DNA of 64,000 nt from Mycobacteroides sp. CBMA 271 (GTDB lineage: Bacteria; Actinomycetota; Actinomycetes; Mycobacteriales; Mycobacteriaceae), in contig NZ_VTHB01000002.1 in assembly GCF_009729205.1 (NCBI RefSeq), positions 248,001-312,000 on the forward strand, in the 5' to 3' direction. The notes under the pieces are model-generated. The model did no database searches. It saw only the letters and a list, made by a program, of their open reading frames with translations, and was not told the DNA's origin. Positions within the stretch are counted from its first letter, which is position 1. Each line of letters starts with the position of its first letter. Positions 18,081 through 27,176 of this stretch are shown one piece after another. The position numbers and the translations under genes are program-made.

Positions 18081-19346
18081 TCATTCCGGCGCAGAAACCT
18101 GTAACCGCTCGACCTCGACGGTCACACCCCCGGCCACCCGCAGCCGCTTCAGCAGTGGGTCGCCCATTGCGGCGGCAGGCGTCAAAACTCCTAGCCGGTC
18201 TGGTAATTCGGCGCGGTCAAGCGCCAGGGTCAGTCCGCTCTCACCGAGCAGCACCGCGGTGGCCTTGTAGCCCGGATCACCCTCTTGCGCGATGACCGCC
18301 CGGTAGCGCGCGCCCTCGGTGGTTGTGGTGTACGTCTCGACGCGGTAATGGCCCTTGTCCCGGGTGCGCTCGCTGGGTCCGGAACCCGGCTTGGGGAGTA
18401 GGCGCTGGGCAATGAATTTCGGCATCGGCACCCGCGTTCCCAGTCCGAACCCCATCGTCAGAAATCCGGTTACGGCAGCGGCGGCAACCGGGGCGACTAT
18501 CGAGCTACCCAGACTCATTGCTTCCCGGTAGCGCATGCGAGTGCCGTACCCCCAATCCAGCAGCGCATTGCTACGCCGGACGATTCGCGTGTTAACGGGT
18601 CCCATGAAGAATGCACCCAGCCATTTACCTGCCAGCTCCGGCGCAACGGATTCACCACGCAGTGTTTGGAATTCACGCTGGCGACCCACCTCCGGCTCGG
18701 CCGGACGGTCGGGGCTCAGCGAATAGGGATCCTGCGCATTGCGGCGCACCTCTGGATCTTCGGCGCTGGCCTCCATCACTTCGACCATCGATGCCGCGGT
18801 GCCACCGCTGACACCGCCGCGGAACTTGCTCAGCACATATGTGGTTTCGAGTAGCTCACCTGTGCCGTCCTCCTGCGCCTTCTTGTACAGCGCATACACG
18901 CTCAGATCCGATGGGATGGAATCGAATCCGCAGCAGTGCACGATCCGGGCACCGGTGTCGGCTGCCTGCTTGCCGTAGACATCGATGCTCTCCCGGATGA
19001 AGTTCACCTCACCGGTCAGATCCGCATAGTCGGTTCCTGCCTCGGCGCACGCGGCCACCAGCGGCAGTCCGTACTTGGTGTACGGCCCGACAGTGGTGAC
19101 GACCACCTGGGTGGAGGCGGCCATGGCTGCCAGCGTTGACGGCCGCGTGGTGTCGGCTTCGATCAGAGGCCAGTCTCTCGCCGCGGGCCCACACGCATCG
19201 CGGACCGCGGCAAGCTTTTCGGTGCTTCGCCCCGCCAGTGCGATGCGCGCCCCGGTGGCCTCCACCCGTCCAGCCAGATAGAGCGCCGTGAGCTTCCCGA
19301 CGTATCCCGTTGCGCCGTACAAAACGATGTCGTGGTCCCGGGACAT
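18081..19346 (-). CDS. Trans-acting enoyl reductase / saccharopine dehydrogenase-like
   Basis: The 421-residue protein begins with a Rossmann motif, DIVLYGATGYVGKLTALYLAG, and continues ARIALAGRSTEKL, VVTTVGPYTKYGLPLVAACAEAGTDYADLTGE and IVHCCGFDSIPSD. This is the mycobacterial family that includes Rv2449c and the trans-acting enoyl reductase Rv2953, which acts on polyketides for phthiocerol lipids. A hydrophobic stretch, SIVAPVAAAAVTGFLTMGFGLG, may associate with the membrane. The start has GGAGGTG. It is 3 bp downstream of fadD2, so it likely acts on an acyl product activated by that ligase. The exact reaction is not shown. Confidence 0.8.
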   Translation of the reverse strand: MSRDHDIVLYGATGYVGKLTALYLAGRVEATGARIALAGRSTEKLAAVRDACGPAARDWPLIEADTTRPSTLAAMAASTQVVVTTVGPYTKYGLPLVAACAEAGTDYADLTGEVNFIRESIDVYGKQAADTGARIVHCCGFDSIPSDLSVYALYKKAQEDGTGELLETTYVLSKFRGGVSGGTAASMVEVMEASAEDPEVRRNAQDPYSLSPDRPAEPEVGRQREFQTLRGESVAPELAGKWLGAFFMGPVNTRIVRRSNALLDWGYGTRMRYREAMSLGSSIVAPVAAAAVTGFLTMGFGLGTRVPMPKFIAQRLLPKPGSGPSERTRDKGHYRVETYTTTTEGARYRAVIAQEGDPGYKATAVLLGESGLTLALDRAELPDRLGVLTPAAAMGDPLLKRLRVAGGVTVEVERLQVSAPE

Positions 19347-19349
19347 GCG

Positions 19350-21020
19350 CTACACCTCCAGTTCGCGCAGTTGGCGCTTGAGGATCTTTCCGGAAGGGTT
19401 GCGCGGCAAGATATCCAGGAAGACAACATCACGCGGCACCTTGTAGCGGGCCAGGTTGTCTCGGACATAGGAACGGATGCCGTCGGCGTCGAGCGTCGAC
19501 TCTGGGTGGCGCACCACGAACGCGCGCAACCGCGCTCCCCAGTCGGGATCGTCGACGCCGAGCGCAGTCGCCTCGACAACCTCCGGGTGTCCGCTGATCA
19601 GGTCCTCGATCTCGGCGGGGAAGACGTTCTCACCGCCGGAGACGATCATTTCGTCGTCGCGACCGGAGACGTACAGCAGTCCGTGCTCGTCGAAGTAGCC
19701 AACGTCGCCACTGGACATGAGCCCGTCAATGATCTGCTTGTGTCCGCCACCCGTGTATCCCTCGAACGGGATGGCGTTGCCCACGAAGATTCGACCGATG
19801 GTCCCCTGCGGAACCGGGTTGCCTTCGTCGTCAAGGATTTTGACGGTGGCGCCCTTGACCACGGGGCCCACCGTGGCCGGATTGATGGCGAGGTCTTGTG
19901 GCCGGGCGATGGTCGCGAAGGCCACCTCGGTCGAGCCGTACAGGTTGTAGATCACCGGGCCCAGGGTGTCCAACGCGCGGCTGGCCAGCTCGCCGCCGAG
20001 CTGCGAGCCCGACACGAAAGCAATACGCAACGAGGACAAGTCGGGCTTGCTCTCGGCCTCATCGAGGGCGTTCAGCAGCCGATTGAGCATCACCGGCACC
20101 ACCACGATCGCGGTGACTCGATGCTTCTCGATATCGGCAAGTACGTTCTCGGGCTTGAACTTCCGATGCAGGATGAGCGTGCATCCCAGGGACAACGCAA
20201 GGCTCTGATGTAGGTAGCCGAGGGCGTGGAACATGGGTGCGGGCACCGAGGTGATCTCGCCCGAGCGAAACGGAACGTGCGAGAACATGCCGCCGACGGG
20301 CGCCAAGGTCAGCGCCAACTTGCGCGGCGCACCCTTCGGTGTACCGGTGGTGCCACTGGTGAGGATCACCAAAGACGAGTACTTCGCCGGGCGAGGTGCA
20401 GGTGTGGTGCTATTGCGCTTGATGACGGACTCAAGCGTCTCATCCTCGGGGGCCGGCTGGTCCGGGTTCTCCGGGTTGGTGGGCAGTGCCGCCAACCGGC
20501 CCAACTCGGGGCTGTAGCCGTCCAGGAACTCGGTGTACTCCGTGTCATAGATGAGCAGACGGGCGCCCTCGCGGTCGGCAACCTCTTTGGTCTGCGGGCC
20601 GGAGAAGTCGGTGTTGAGCAAGATGACGCGGGCCCCGGCGCGGTGTGCGGCGTAGTTGGCGATGATGAACCAGCGGTGGTTGCGGGCCAGGATCGCGACA
20701 CCGTCACCACCCTTGATCCCCAGGCGAATCAGGCCGTGCGCGAGCGCGTTGATGCTGTCATTCAGCTCGGCGTAGGTGAGGGAGCCCTCGTCGTCGATGA
20801 TCGCGGTCTGGGTGGGGCTACGGTGCGCGGCAAATGACGGCACCGCACCGATCTCGCCGAATCGGTACAGGTCGCGGCCGATCGCGGCGAGCACGTTCGG
20901 CGGATCAAGCTTGAGCATGCCGGCCTCGATGACCTTGCGGAGATAGTGCAGCTCAGCGCCACCGCGCTTCGCCAAGGTCTGAAGCTTCGAGAAGAGCGGC
21001 CGTTCGGCGGTGATCGACAT
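19350..21020 (-). CDS. fadD2: Fatty acyl-CoA/AMP ligase, FadD2-like
   Basis: A 556-residue ANL-superfamily ligase: SLVILTSGTTGTPKGAPRK (P-loop-like A3), IYNLYGSTEVAFATIA (A5), SSGDVGYFDEHGLLYVSGRDDEMIVSGGENVFP (A7-A8) and a C-terminal lysine in PRNPSGKILKRQL. The start at 21020 (MSITAERPLF) is chosen because the longer frame adds only Arg-rich residues. It is divergent from a LigD-type polymerase gene, the same pairing as Rv0270 (fadD2) with Rv0269c in M. tuberculosis, which supports the FadD2 assignment. Chain length specificity is not readable. Confidence 0.82.
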   Translation of the reverse strand: MSITAERPLFSKLQTLAKRGGAELHYLRKVIEAGMLKLDPPNVLAAIGRDLYRFGEIGAVPSFAAHRSPTQTAIIDDEGSLTYAELNDSINALAHGLIRLGIKGGDGVAILARNHRWFIIANYAAHRAGARVILLNTDFSGPQTKEVADREGARLLIYDTEYTEFLDGYSPELGRLAALPTNPENPDQPAPEDETLESVIKRNSTTPAPRPAKYSSLVILTSGTTGTPKGAPRKLALTLAPVGGMFSHVPFRSGEITSVPAPMFHALGYLHQSLALSLGCTLILHRKFKPENVLADIEKHRVTAIVVVPVMLNRLLNALDEAESKPDLSSLRIAFVSGSQLGGELASRALDTLGPVIYNLYGSTEVAFATIARPQDLAINPATVGPVVKGATVKILDDEGNPVPQGTIGRIFVGNAIPFEGYTGGGHKQIIDGLMSSGDVGYFDEHGLLYVSGRDDEMIVSGGENVFPAEIEDLISGHPEVVEATALGVDDPDWGARLRAFVVRHPESTLDADGIRSYVRDNLARYKVPRDVVFLDILPRNPSGKILKRQLRELEV

Positions 21021-21126
21021 GTTCGACAGCCTATGTGACCTCGCTCTCAGTGGTGCACCCAACCGGTCGGTCGGGGCGAGTCTCGAACTACCCAGGAAAG
21101 TCGGCCTGCAGCCCTACGATGACGCC

Positions 21127-22335
21127 ATGGCAGACGAGGTGCTGCAGATTGCGGGACGCGATGTCACCATCACGCACCCCGACAAAGTGATCTATCCCGA
21201 GCCATGTATCACCAAGCTCGACCTGGTCCAGTACTACCTCGATATCGCGGAGGGCGCGCTGCGTGGGGTCCGAGATCGGCCGATGATCCTGAAGCGATTC
21301 GTCAAGGGGATCGCACAGGAGGCGGTCTTTCAGAAACGCGTGCCCGAGAAGCGGCCGGACTGGATCGCGTCGGCCGAGCTGCACTACGCACGCGGAACCT
21401 CCGCACGGGAAGCCGTGGTGACCGACGCGGCGTCGCTGGCCTGGGTGGTCAACCTGGGTTGCGTTGACCTCAATCCGCACCCGGTGCGCGCCGACGATCT
21501 GGACCATCCCGATGAGCTGCGCATCGACCTCGACCCGATGCCAGGAGTGCGCTGGAACCAGATCCTCGATGTCGCATTCGTCGTGCGCGCGGTCCTGGAG
21601 GATCACGGGCTGACTGCCTGGCCGAAGACCTCTGGCTCACGCGGTTTCCATATCTATGCGCCGGTCGCGCCGCGCTGGACGTTCCGGGAGCTGCGGCTGG
21701 CCGCTGAGACGGTGGCCCGCGAGGTGGAGCGGCGCGCCCCGGAGCTCGCGACCAGCCGGTGGTGGAAGGAGGAACGCCACGGGGTGTTCGTCGACTTCAA
21801 CCAGAACGCGAAGGACCGCACGGTGGCCTCCGCCTACTCGGTGCGCGCGACCCCGGACGCCCGAGTCTCGACGCCACTGCGCTGGGATGAGGTTGCGGGC
21901 TGTCGCCCTGAGGCGTTTACCGTGCGCACGGTGCGCGAGCGCTTCGCCGAGATCGGTGATCCATGGCGCGGCATGGATGACGCCACCGGGGCGCTGGATC
22001 AGCTACTTGAGTTGGCCGCCGAACTGGGTCCGGCGGAGAAGGCGCCGAAGGGTGCCTCCCGCGACGGACGGCGGCAATCGGCGATGCCCTTGATCGAGAT
22101 CGCGCGAACGAAGACCAAGCCGGAAGCCGAAGCGGCGCTGGGCGTATGGCGGGACAGGTATCCCGCCACGGCTGAATTGCTTGAACCACAAGACATCTTG
22201 CTTGACGGCATGCGTGGTCCGAGCTCGGTCTGGTACCGGGTGCGGATCAACCTGATTCACGTCCCCGAGGCGCAGCGACCGCCGCAAGAAGAATTGATCG
22301 CCGACTACTCGCCGTGGGGATCGCACCCCCGTTAG
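21127..22335 (+). CDS. LigD-type DNA polymerase/primase (Rv0269c, PolD2-like)
   Basis: The 402-residue protein is a stand-alone archaeo-eukaryotic primase-type polymerase of the LigD-Pol family, used in end joining and gap repair. Hallmarks: HPDKVIYPEPCITKLDLVQYY at the N-terminus, LGCVDLNPHPVRADDLDHPDELRIDLDPMPG with the metal-binding D-L-D (motif I), TSGSRGFHIYAPV (motif II, S-x-H) and GVFVDFNQNAKDRTVASAYSVRA (motif III Asp). There is no ligase or nuclease domain. Length and neighbour fadD2 match Rv0269c (397 aa). The ATG at 21127 fits the family N-terminus. A degenerate copy of its last about 25 residues lies at 23009-23096. Confidence 0.88.
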   Translation: MADEVLQIAGRDVTITHPDKVIYPEPCITKLDLVQYYLDIAEGALRGVRDRPMILKRFVKGIAQEAVFQKRVPEKRPDWIASAELHYARGTSAREAVVTDAASLAWVVNLGCVDLNPHPVRADDLDHPDELRIDLDPMPGVRWNQILDVAFVVRAVLEDHGLTAWPKTSGSRGFHIYAPVAPRWTFRELRLAAETVAREVERRAPELATSRWWKEERHGVFVDFNQNAKDRTVASAYSVRATPDARVSTPLRWDEVAGCRPEAFTVRTVRERFAEIGDPWRGMDDATGALDQLLELAAELGPAEKAPKGASRDGRRQSAMPLIEIARTKTKPEAEAALGVWRDRYPATAELLEPQDILLDGMRGPSSVWYRVRINLIHVPEAQRPPQEELIADYSPWGSHPR

Positions 22336-22344
22336 AGTCTGCCC

Positions 22345-22977
22345 ATGGAGCGGGGGAAACATCGCGGCCGCACGGTCGCCATCGTGATCGTTGCCGTGGT
22401 GATCGCGCTCGTCGTGGCCTATGCCGTGATGACCGAGTTCGTGGCGCAGACGTATCTGGTGCCGAGCGAAGGGATGCGGCCATCCATCCATCCCGGCGAG
22501 CGGGTCGTGGTGGACAAGCTCGCGTACCGATTCCATGCGCCGCAACCGGGCGAGGTGATCATTTTCGACGCGCCGAAAGGCTGGATTCCCAATCGTCCCA
22601 AGGGCGCCTTCGACCTTGTGAAGCGTGTCATCGCGGTGGGCGGGCAGACCGTGCAGTGCCGGGAAAGTACCGGACTCACGGTCAATGGCAAGGCCCTCCT
22701 TGAACCGTATGCGGCGAAGGACGATACCGGGGTTTGTCGCGGATTTGAGTTCGGACCCGTGACAGTTCCCGACGGGCGGCTGTGGGTCATGGGCGACGAT
22801 CGCACTCACTCGGCAGACTCGCGCGCCCACTGCGTCCGGCCCGCGCAATCGGTGTGGTGCACCGGCGACCAACCGGACGCGAGTGTTCCCGTGGCCAATG
22901 TCGTTGGGCGCGTGGCGTATATCTACACGCCGCCCGTAGGGTTCCGCGACATCCCATCGGGCAACCCCCAGCGCTGA
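22345..22977 (+). CDS. Signal peptidase I homologue lacking the catalytic serine
   Basis: The 210-residue protein has one N-terminal membrane helix (residues about 11-30) and the signal peptidase I boxes: LVPSEGMRPSIHPGERVVVDKL (box B), DLVKRVIAVGG with the general-base lysine (K93, box D) and VMGDDRTHSADSR (box E). In active enzymes box B reads P-S-x-S-M and the Ser before Met is the nucleophile. Here it is P-S-E-G-M, with GGG coding for Gly43 at that position, so the usual nucleophile is missing while the rest is kept. It could be inactive, use Ser41, or have another role. It starts 9 bp after the polymerase gene. Confidence 0.8.
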   Translation: MERGKHRGRTVAIVIVAVVIALVVAYAVMTEFVAQTYLVPSEGMRPSIHPGERVVVDKLAYRFHAPQPGEVIIFDAPKGWIPNRPKGAFDLVKRVIAVGGQTVQCRESTGLTVNGKALLEPYAAKDDTGVCRGFEFGPVTVPDGRLWVMGDDRTHSADSRAHCVRPAQSVWCTGDQPDASVPVANVVGRVAYIYTPPVGFRDIPSGNPQR

Positions 22978-23008
22978 AGGGCGCGCGAATCGCAATCCAC
23001 AGCACGGC

Positions 23009-23096
23009 CCGCGTGCGCGCCGATCGCAGATACATCCCGACGCAGGACGCCTCCCCGCGTGATGAGCTGATTGCCAACTACTCGCTATGGGGATGA
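23009..23096 (+). pseudogene. Remnant of a LigD-Pol 3' end
   Basis: In one plus frame the translation VRADRRYIPTQDASPRDELIANYSLWG, ending in TGA at 23094-23096, aligns with the C-terminus of the polymerase 700 bp upstream (VRINLIHVPEAQRPPQEELIADYSPWG). No start or remaining domain precedes it; the signal peptidase homologue occupies the place where the body should be. It overlaps the end of the convergent MerR gene by 19 bp. I read it as a leftover of a duplicated LigD-Pol gene. Confidence 0.5.
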
Positions 23097-23845
23097 TCAG
23101 CGGGCAGCTGCGCTCGCTCTCGATACAGCTCCATTTCGGCGCGCAGTGCGTCGTCGAGCGCACGGTTCATGGCGGAGCGTGTCGAATGCGTCGCGGCCCG
23201 CCGCATCGTCCCGATAAGGTCTGTGGCCCAAGCGAGTTCGTCATCGGTGCCCGGGATCCAACCGGGTCCGCGCTGGCGGATCACCTCGTCGTGCGCGGCT
23301 CCGACGAGCACGCGTGCGGCGTGATCGAGCTTCTCGTTCATCGCAACGTGGATATCAACGAGCTTGGCCAGCTCCATTCCGCGCGAGATCAACGCCGCGA
23401 AGGTGTCGATCGTGTCCAGATCATTGACGAGGTAAGAGTCCGAGCCATCAACAGGCTGAATCAGCCCGGCATCGACCAAGCGCGCCAGCGTCGCAGGATC
23501 GATCGGGCCCAGCAGTTCCTCAAGTTCCCGCTTCGACAGATTCCCTTGGGCGGCATTGGACCATCGCTGCTCCAACAGACCCTCGAGATCCGACAGGTCA
23601 AGCACATCGGCAAGCTGGGCGCCCCGCTGCAGCCCCGTAAGGAATTTGGTGATGTGTTTGACGGTGAAACCCTCATTGAGCAAGCGGTTGATCGCCCGTA
23701 ATTGCCGAAGGTGCCAGTCGTTATAGATAGCAGTCCTGCCCCGGCGCAGCGGCCGGGGCAGGAGCCCACGTTCTTGGTACCCGCGGATATTCCGCGTCGT
23801 CGTCCCCGAGGCTTGTGCGAGGTCGTCGATCCGGTACTCGGTCAT
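23078..23845 (-). CDS. MerR family regulator
   Basis: A 255-residue MerR-type regulator. The N-terminal winged HTH reads YRIDDLAQASGTTTRNIRGYQERGLLPRPLRRGRTAIYNDWHLRQLRAINRLLNEGFTVKHI, with the usual 'RNIRGYQERGLLP' recognition part. A coiled dimerisation region follows, and the last about 120 residues are an effector domain without the Cys pattern of metal or redox sensors, so an organic ligand is likelier. Its ATG overlaps the monooxygenase stop (ATGA), making it the last gene of the operon starting at 27154. It probably controls that operon and the divergent reductase gene. Confidence 0.87.
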   Translation of the reverse strand: MTEYRIDDLAQASGTTTRNIRGYQERGLLPRPLRRGRTAIYNDWHLRQLRAINRLLNEGFTVKHITKFLTGLQRGAQLADVLDLSDLEGLLEQRWSNAAQGNLSKRELEELLGPIDPATLARLVDAGLIQPVDGSDSYLVNDLDTIDTFAALISRGMELAKLVDIHVAMNEKLDHAARVLVGAAHDEVIRQRGPGWIPGTDDELAWATDLIGTMRRAATHSTRSAMNRALDDALRAEMELYRERAQLPADHPHSE

Positions 23846-25341
23846 GGTGTCGAGGCTTGCCCTGTCAGTATCAGTTCATCGCTGGTGTGCGAGACAGTGA
23901 TTTTATAGTCCTGCAGGTCGAATCTCTTGAGTTGGTTGACGTACTGCGTGGCGAATCCCGGGAACATCGTCGCGTTGAACCCATCGTCCGTGAGGTACCA
24001 ACTCTGGCATCCCGAGTTCCACGTAGTGGACTGCAGGCGGCGCTGGATGTCCTGGTTGTAGCGTTCCTGGATTTCGGGCCGGGGGTCCACCGATTTCCAG
24101 TCGTTGGTGAGCAGCGCGGAGATCGCATCGGTGATGTAGTTGATCTGCGCTTCCATGTAGACCAGCGCGGAACTGTGCCCGGGGCCGGAATTCGGGCCGA
24201 AGGTGAAGAACAGATTCGGGTAACCCGACACCGCAACGCTACGGAAGGCATAGGCGCCGCCGCCCCATTCGGTGGCCAGGTCCCGGCCGTCAAGTCCGGT
24301 AACCGGGTAGGGCGTACCCGCCTTGCACACGTCGAAACCGGTGGCAAAGACGATGCAATCGAATTGGTGCTCGATACCCTCGACCGTGCGGATACCCTTC
24401 GGGGCCATGCGAGCGATGGGCCAGGTGACCAGCTTGCAGTTCTCCGCCTGCAGCGCGGGGTAATAGTCACTGGTCATCAGCAGGCGTTTGCACCCCGCGG
24501 AGAAGTCAGGCTTCAGCTGCCGGCGCAGCCACGGATCCTTCACCTGCAGCCGCCGGTGCGCGGAGCTGACCGCCTCGACGATGCGGGTGAAGGGCGTATC
24601 CCAGACGACGCCCAACGCCACCGACTCGTGTCCCCAGAACCAGGCGGCGCGTGCCAGCCGCTGGCTCAGCGGCCAGTTGCGATACAGCTCCTTGAGCTGC
24701 CCACCGGTCGCGCGGTTCACCCGTGGCAGTACCCAGCCCGGCGTGCGCTGGAATACCTTCACCATGTCGGCGGTCTTCACCAGTTCCGGGACGATCTGAA
24801 CGGCACTGGCCCCAGTGCCAACCACGGCAACACGCTTACCCGTGAAGTCGTAATCGTGATCCCAACGCGCACTGTGGATCTTGTGGCCCTCATAGGCGTC
24901 AAGACCCGGGATGGCAGGGAAGCTCACGTTCGCCAGCGGGCCGGAGGCCATGATCACGGTGCGGGCACGCACCGGATCTTGATTGCCAAACTCGATAGTC
25001 CACTCCCCCGCAGCCTCGTCATAGGCAACCCCGATGACGTTGTGGCCGAAGCGGATATGCGATGCCAGTGCGGCGGATTCGACCATCTGGTCGATGTAGC
25101 CGAGGATCTCGCCGCTACCGGAGTATGTGTGCGACCACTCGGGATTCGGGGCGAAGCTGTACGAATACAGCCGCGAGGGGATATCACACGCCGCTCCGGG
25201 ATAGGTGTTGTCACGCCAGGTGCCGCCTACCCGGTCTCCGCGCTCGAAGATCGCGAAGTCGTTGACACCCTTGTCTTTCAGACGGATGGCTGCACCGATA
25301 CCGGCGAACCCGGCACCGATGATGGCTACAGAGATCGTCAT
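23842..25341 (-). CDS. Flavin-containing Baeyer-Villiger-type monooxygenase
   Basis: The 499-residue protein has the FAD-binding IIGAGFAGIG at residues 7-16, the NADPH-binding VVGTGASA at 173-180, and between them the BVMO-type fingerprint YEGHKIHSARWDHD (residues 150-163), so it probably inserts oxygen next to a carbonyl. ERGDRVGGTWRDNTYPGAACDIPS is typical of the mycobacterial group. The ATG at 25341 gives the normal start; a GTG at 25356 overlaps the previous stop as GTGA and could also be used. It is cotranscribed with a di-iron protein and an SDR, which could supply the ketone substrate. Confidence 0.87.
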   Translation of the reverse strand: MTISVAIIGAGFAGIGAAIRLKDKGVNDFAIFERGDRVGGTWRDNTYPGAACDIPSRLYSYSFAPNPEWSHTYSGSGEILGYIDQMVESAALASHIRFGHNVIGVAYDEAAGEWTIEFGNQDPVRARTVIMASGPLANVSFPAIPGLDAYEGHKIHSARWDHDYDFTGKRVAVVGTGASAVQIVPELVKTADMVKVFQRTPGWVLPRVNRATGGQLKELYRNWPLSQRLARAAWFWGHESVALGVVWDTPFTRIVEAVSSAHRRLQVKDPWLRRQLKPDFSAGCKRLLMTSDYYPALQAENCKLVTWPIARMAPKGIRTVEGIEHQFDCIVFATGFDVCKAGTPYPVTGLDGRDLATEWGGGAYAFRSVAVSGYPNLFFTFGPNSGPGHSSALVYMEAQINYITDAISALLTNDWKSVDPRPEIQERYNQDIQRRLQSTTWNSGCQSWYLTDDGFNATMFPGFATQYVNQLKRFDLQDYKITVSHTSDELILTGQASTP

Positions 25342-25352
25342 GCTGGCTGCTT

Positions 25353-26273
25353 TCACGCGACGGGCTCGTAGGTGAGTTCCTGCGACCAGGTTGGCTTGTT
25401 CTCCACCAACCGCATGGGAATCATGCCGGTCAATTTGACGAGCAAGTCAGCCGTGATGTGGTACTTGGACTTGCGGTTGATCACCTTCATCGCATGCCAG
25501 GAGATCAACCGATACATGGGCAGTCGCCGGACGTTCGGATTACGCTCGCCGACGCTCTTGTACCGTTTCATCGCCCCGTAGAGGCGCTCCTCGTCGACAC
25601 CCATGGCCACGATGTTGTCGCGCATCTTGTTGAGCAGCGGCACATAGCTCAGCAGGCCGATCAGCAGGCTGGGCTTGAGCCAGCCGCCGACGAGCTCGGT
25701 GAGCATCTTGCGCATCTTGGAGTGACCCAGGATATCCATGACCTCGAAATCAACTGCCAAATGGCGTGATTCGTCCGAGTTGATCCGCTTGAACGCTTCC
25801 TGTGCGATCGGGTCCTTAACCTCATCGGTGATGAACTTGATGAGGGCGCCGTCCAGGGCGACCTCCAACATCGGGATAACCGTGCCCAGGAAGGATAGCG
25901 ACATCCCGTCGGAGTACTTGTCGAGAAAGTTGATCACCAGCTGGACATTGACACTCGGGGAAGGGATCTCGTCATTCTCGAGCATCCCCCACCGGCGCAT
26001 CAGCGCGAGCTCGGCATTGGCATGCTTCTGCTCCTCGGCGTGGAAATGCTCGTAGATGCTCTTCAGCGTCGGGGTCGGCGCCTTCTTGGCCAGTGCTGCG
26101 AACCCCCGTGCCCCGACATTCTCGATCCACATCAGGTCCGCGATGAACGGCTTGAGCTTGGCGTGCAGCTCGGGCTCGATCAGCTCGGCGCCGGGTGCGT
26201 CCCAGTCGATATCGGCAAGCGCCCACTGCTTGTCCTTGATCATCTGCAACATGTTGTCAAGATCCATTGCCAT
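25353..26273 (-). CDS. Ferritin-like di-iron protein
   Basis: This 306-residue, largely helical protein has two E-x-x-H pairs: HFHAEEQKHANAELALMRRWG in the first half and RINSDESRHLAVDFEVMD in the second, the pattern of a four-helix di-iron carboxylate site. The closest known kinds are AurF-like or ferritin-like oxygenases; a metal-dependent hydrolase label is sometimes used for such proteins. Two hydrophobic stretches (LSFLGTVIPMLEVALDGALI and SLLIGLLSYVPLL) may contact the membrane or substrate. The ATG follows GAAAGGAAAA. Its place between an SDR and a BVMO, next to a KshB-like reductase, suggests a hydroxylase fed by that reductase; this is inference. Confidence 0.7.
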   Translation of the reverse strand: MAMDLDNMLQMIKDKQWALADIDWDAPGAELIEPELHAKLKPFIADLMWIENVGARGFAALAKKAPTPTLKSIYEHFHAEEQKHANAELALMRRWGMLENDEIPSPSVNVQLVINFLDKYSDGMSLSFLGTVIPMLEVALDGALIKFITDEVKDPIAQEAFKRINSDESRHLAVDFEVMDILGHSKMRKMLTELVGGWLKPSLLIGLLSYVPLLNKMRDNIVAMGVDEERLYGAMKRYKSVGERNPNVRRLPMYRLISWHAMKVINRKSKYHITADLLVKLTGMIPMRLVENKPTWSQELTYEPVA

Positions 26274-26308
26274 GGAATGTTTTTCCTTTCGGTGAGGTAG
26301 TGCGAAGT

Positions 26309-27154
26309 TCAGTCGGCGGGCAGGAACCGGCCCAACAGGCCGGCGCCGCGGGTATAGAGCGTGGGAAAATGCCGTTTGAGGTGCCATACGACATTGGCGT
26401 CCAACTGCGGCAGCACGTATAGCCGACCGCGGTCATGCGCGTCGAGGGTTCGGGTAGCGACCCGCTCCGGGGAGAAACCGGTCAGTTCCATGAGCCGGTC
26501 GGCCAAGCCCGATGCGCCTTGAGTGATGCGACCGTCCTTGGCGACGTTGGTCTTGACGAACGTCGGGCACAACACGGTGACGTTGATTCCCGTGCCACTC
26601 AGTTCGGCAGCCAAGGTCTCCGATAGCGACATGACGCCGGCCTTAGACACGTTGTACGGGCCCATCGCCGGGGCCGCGGCGAACCCCGCCGCCGAGGCCA
26701 CATTGATAATTCCGCCGCGCCCCGCGGATCGCACCAGCGGGGTGAACAGCTCACATCCGTGGACAACACCCCACAGGTTGATACCCAGCGCCCAGTTCCA
26801 GTCATCAAGGCCAAATTCGCCGACCGGCTTTCCGCCGATTCCCACCCCGGCGTTATTGATAACCAGCGTGGGCGGACCACCAAATATCTCTTGTGTCCGC
26901 GCGACAAGCTTCTCGACCTCCTCGCGGGACGAAACATCACAGGTCACGGCGTCTCCGCAGCCAGCGGAAAGCCGATCTATCAAGGCCACCGTCTCCTCGG
27001 CCCGCTCGGCATTGATATCCGCGCAGATCACGTGACCCCCGCGGCGCGCGAGCTCGAGGGCGAAGGCACGCCCGATTCCACTACCAGCGCCGGTGACCAC
27101 CGCTTTTGCATTCACCGAGATCGGCTGGCGTCTGAAGACGTCAAGGAGCCCCAT
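26309..27154 (-). CDS. SDR family oxidoreductase
   Basis: A 281-residue short-chain dehydrogenase: VVTGAGSGIGRAFALELARRG at the cofactor site, ADINAERAE (Asp, NAD-preferring), LVINNAGVG, Ser in INVASAAG and the catalytic YNVSK. The C-terminal part extends about 40 residues with a basic, aromatic end (VVWHLKRHFPTLYTRG), as in the membrane-associated mycobacterial SDRs. It is the first gene of the SDR, di-iron protein, BVMO, MerR operon. A secondary alcohol-to-ketone step before the Baeyer-Villiger oxidation would fit. Confidence 0.86.
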   Translation of the reverse strand: MGLLDVFRRQPISVNAKAVVTGAGSGIGRAFALELARRGGHVICADINAERAEETVALIDRLSAGCGDAVTCDVSSREEVEKLVARTQEIFGGPPTLVINNAGVGIGGKPVGEFGLDDWNWALGINLWGVVHGCELFTPLVRSAGRGGIINVASAAGFAAAPAMGPYNVSKAGVMSLSETLAAELSGTGINVTVLCPTFVKTNVAKDGRITQGASGLADRLMELTGFSPERVATRTLDAHDRGRLYVLPQLDANVVWHLKRHFPTLYTRGAGLLGRFLPAD

Positions 27155-27176
27155 GAGGAACTATGGCAACAGCAAC

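Noticed and set aside
23815-25371. 518-residue plus-strand frame
   Set aside because: It is the antisense of the Baeyer-Villiger monooxygenase gene, whose cofactor motifs are clear; the frame has no homology and begins within the MerR gene.
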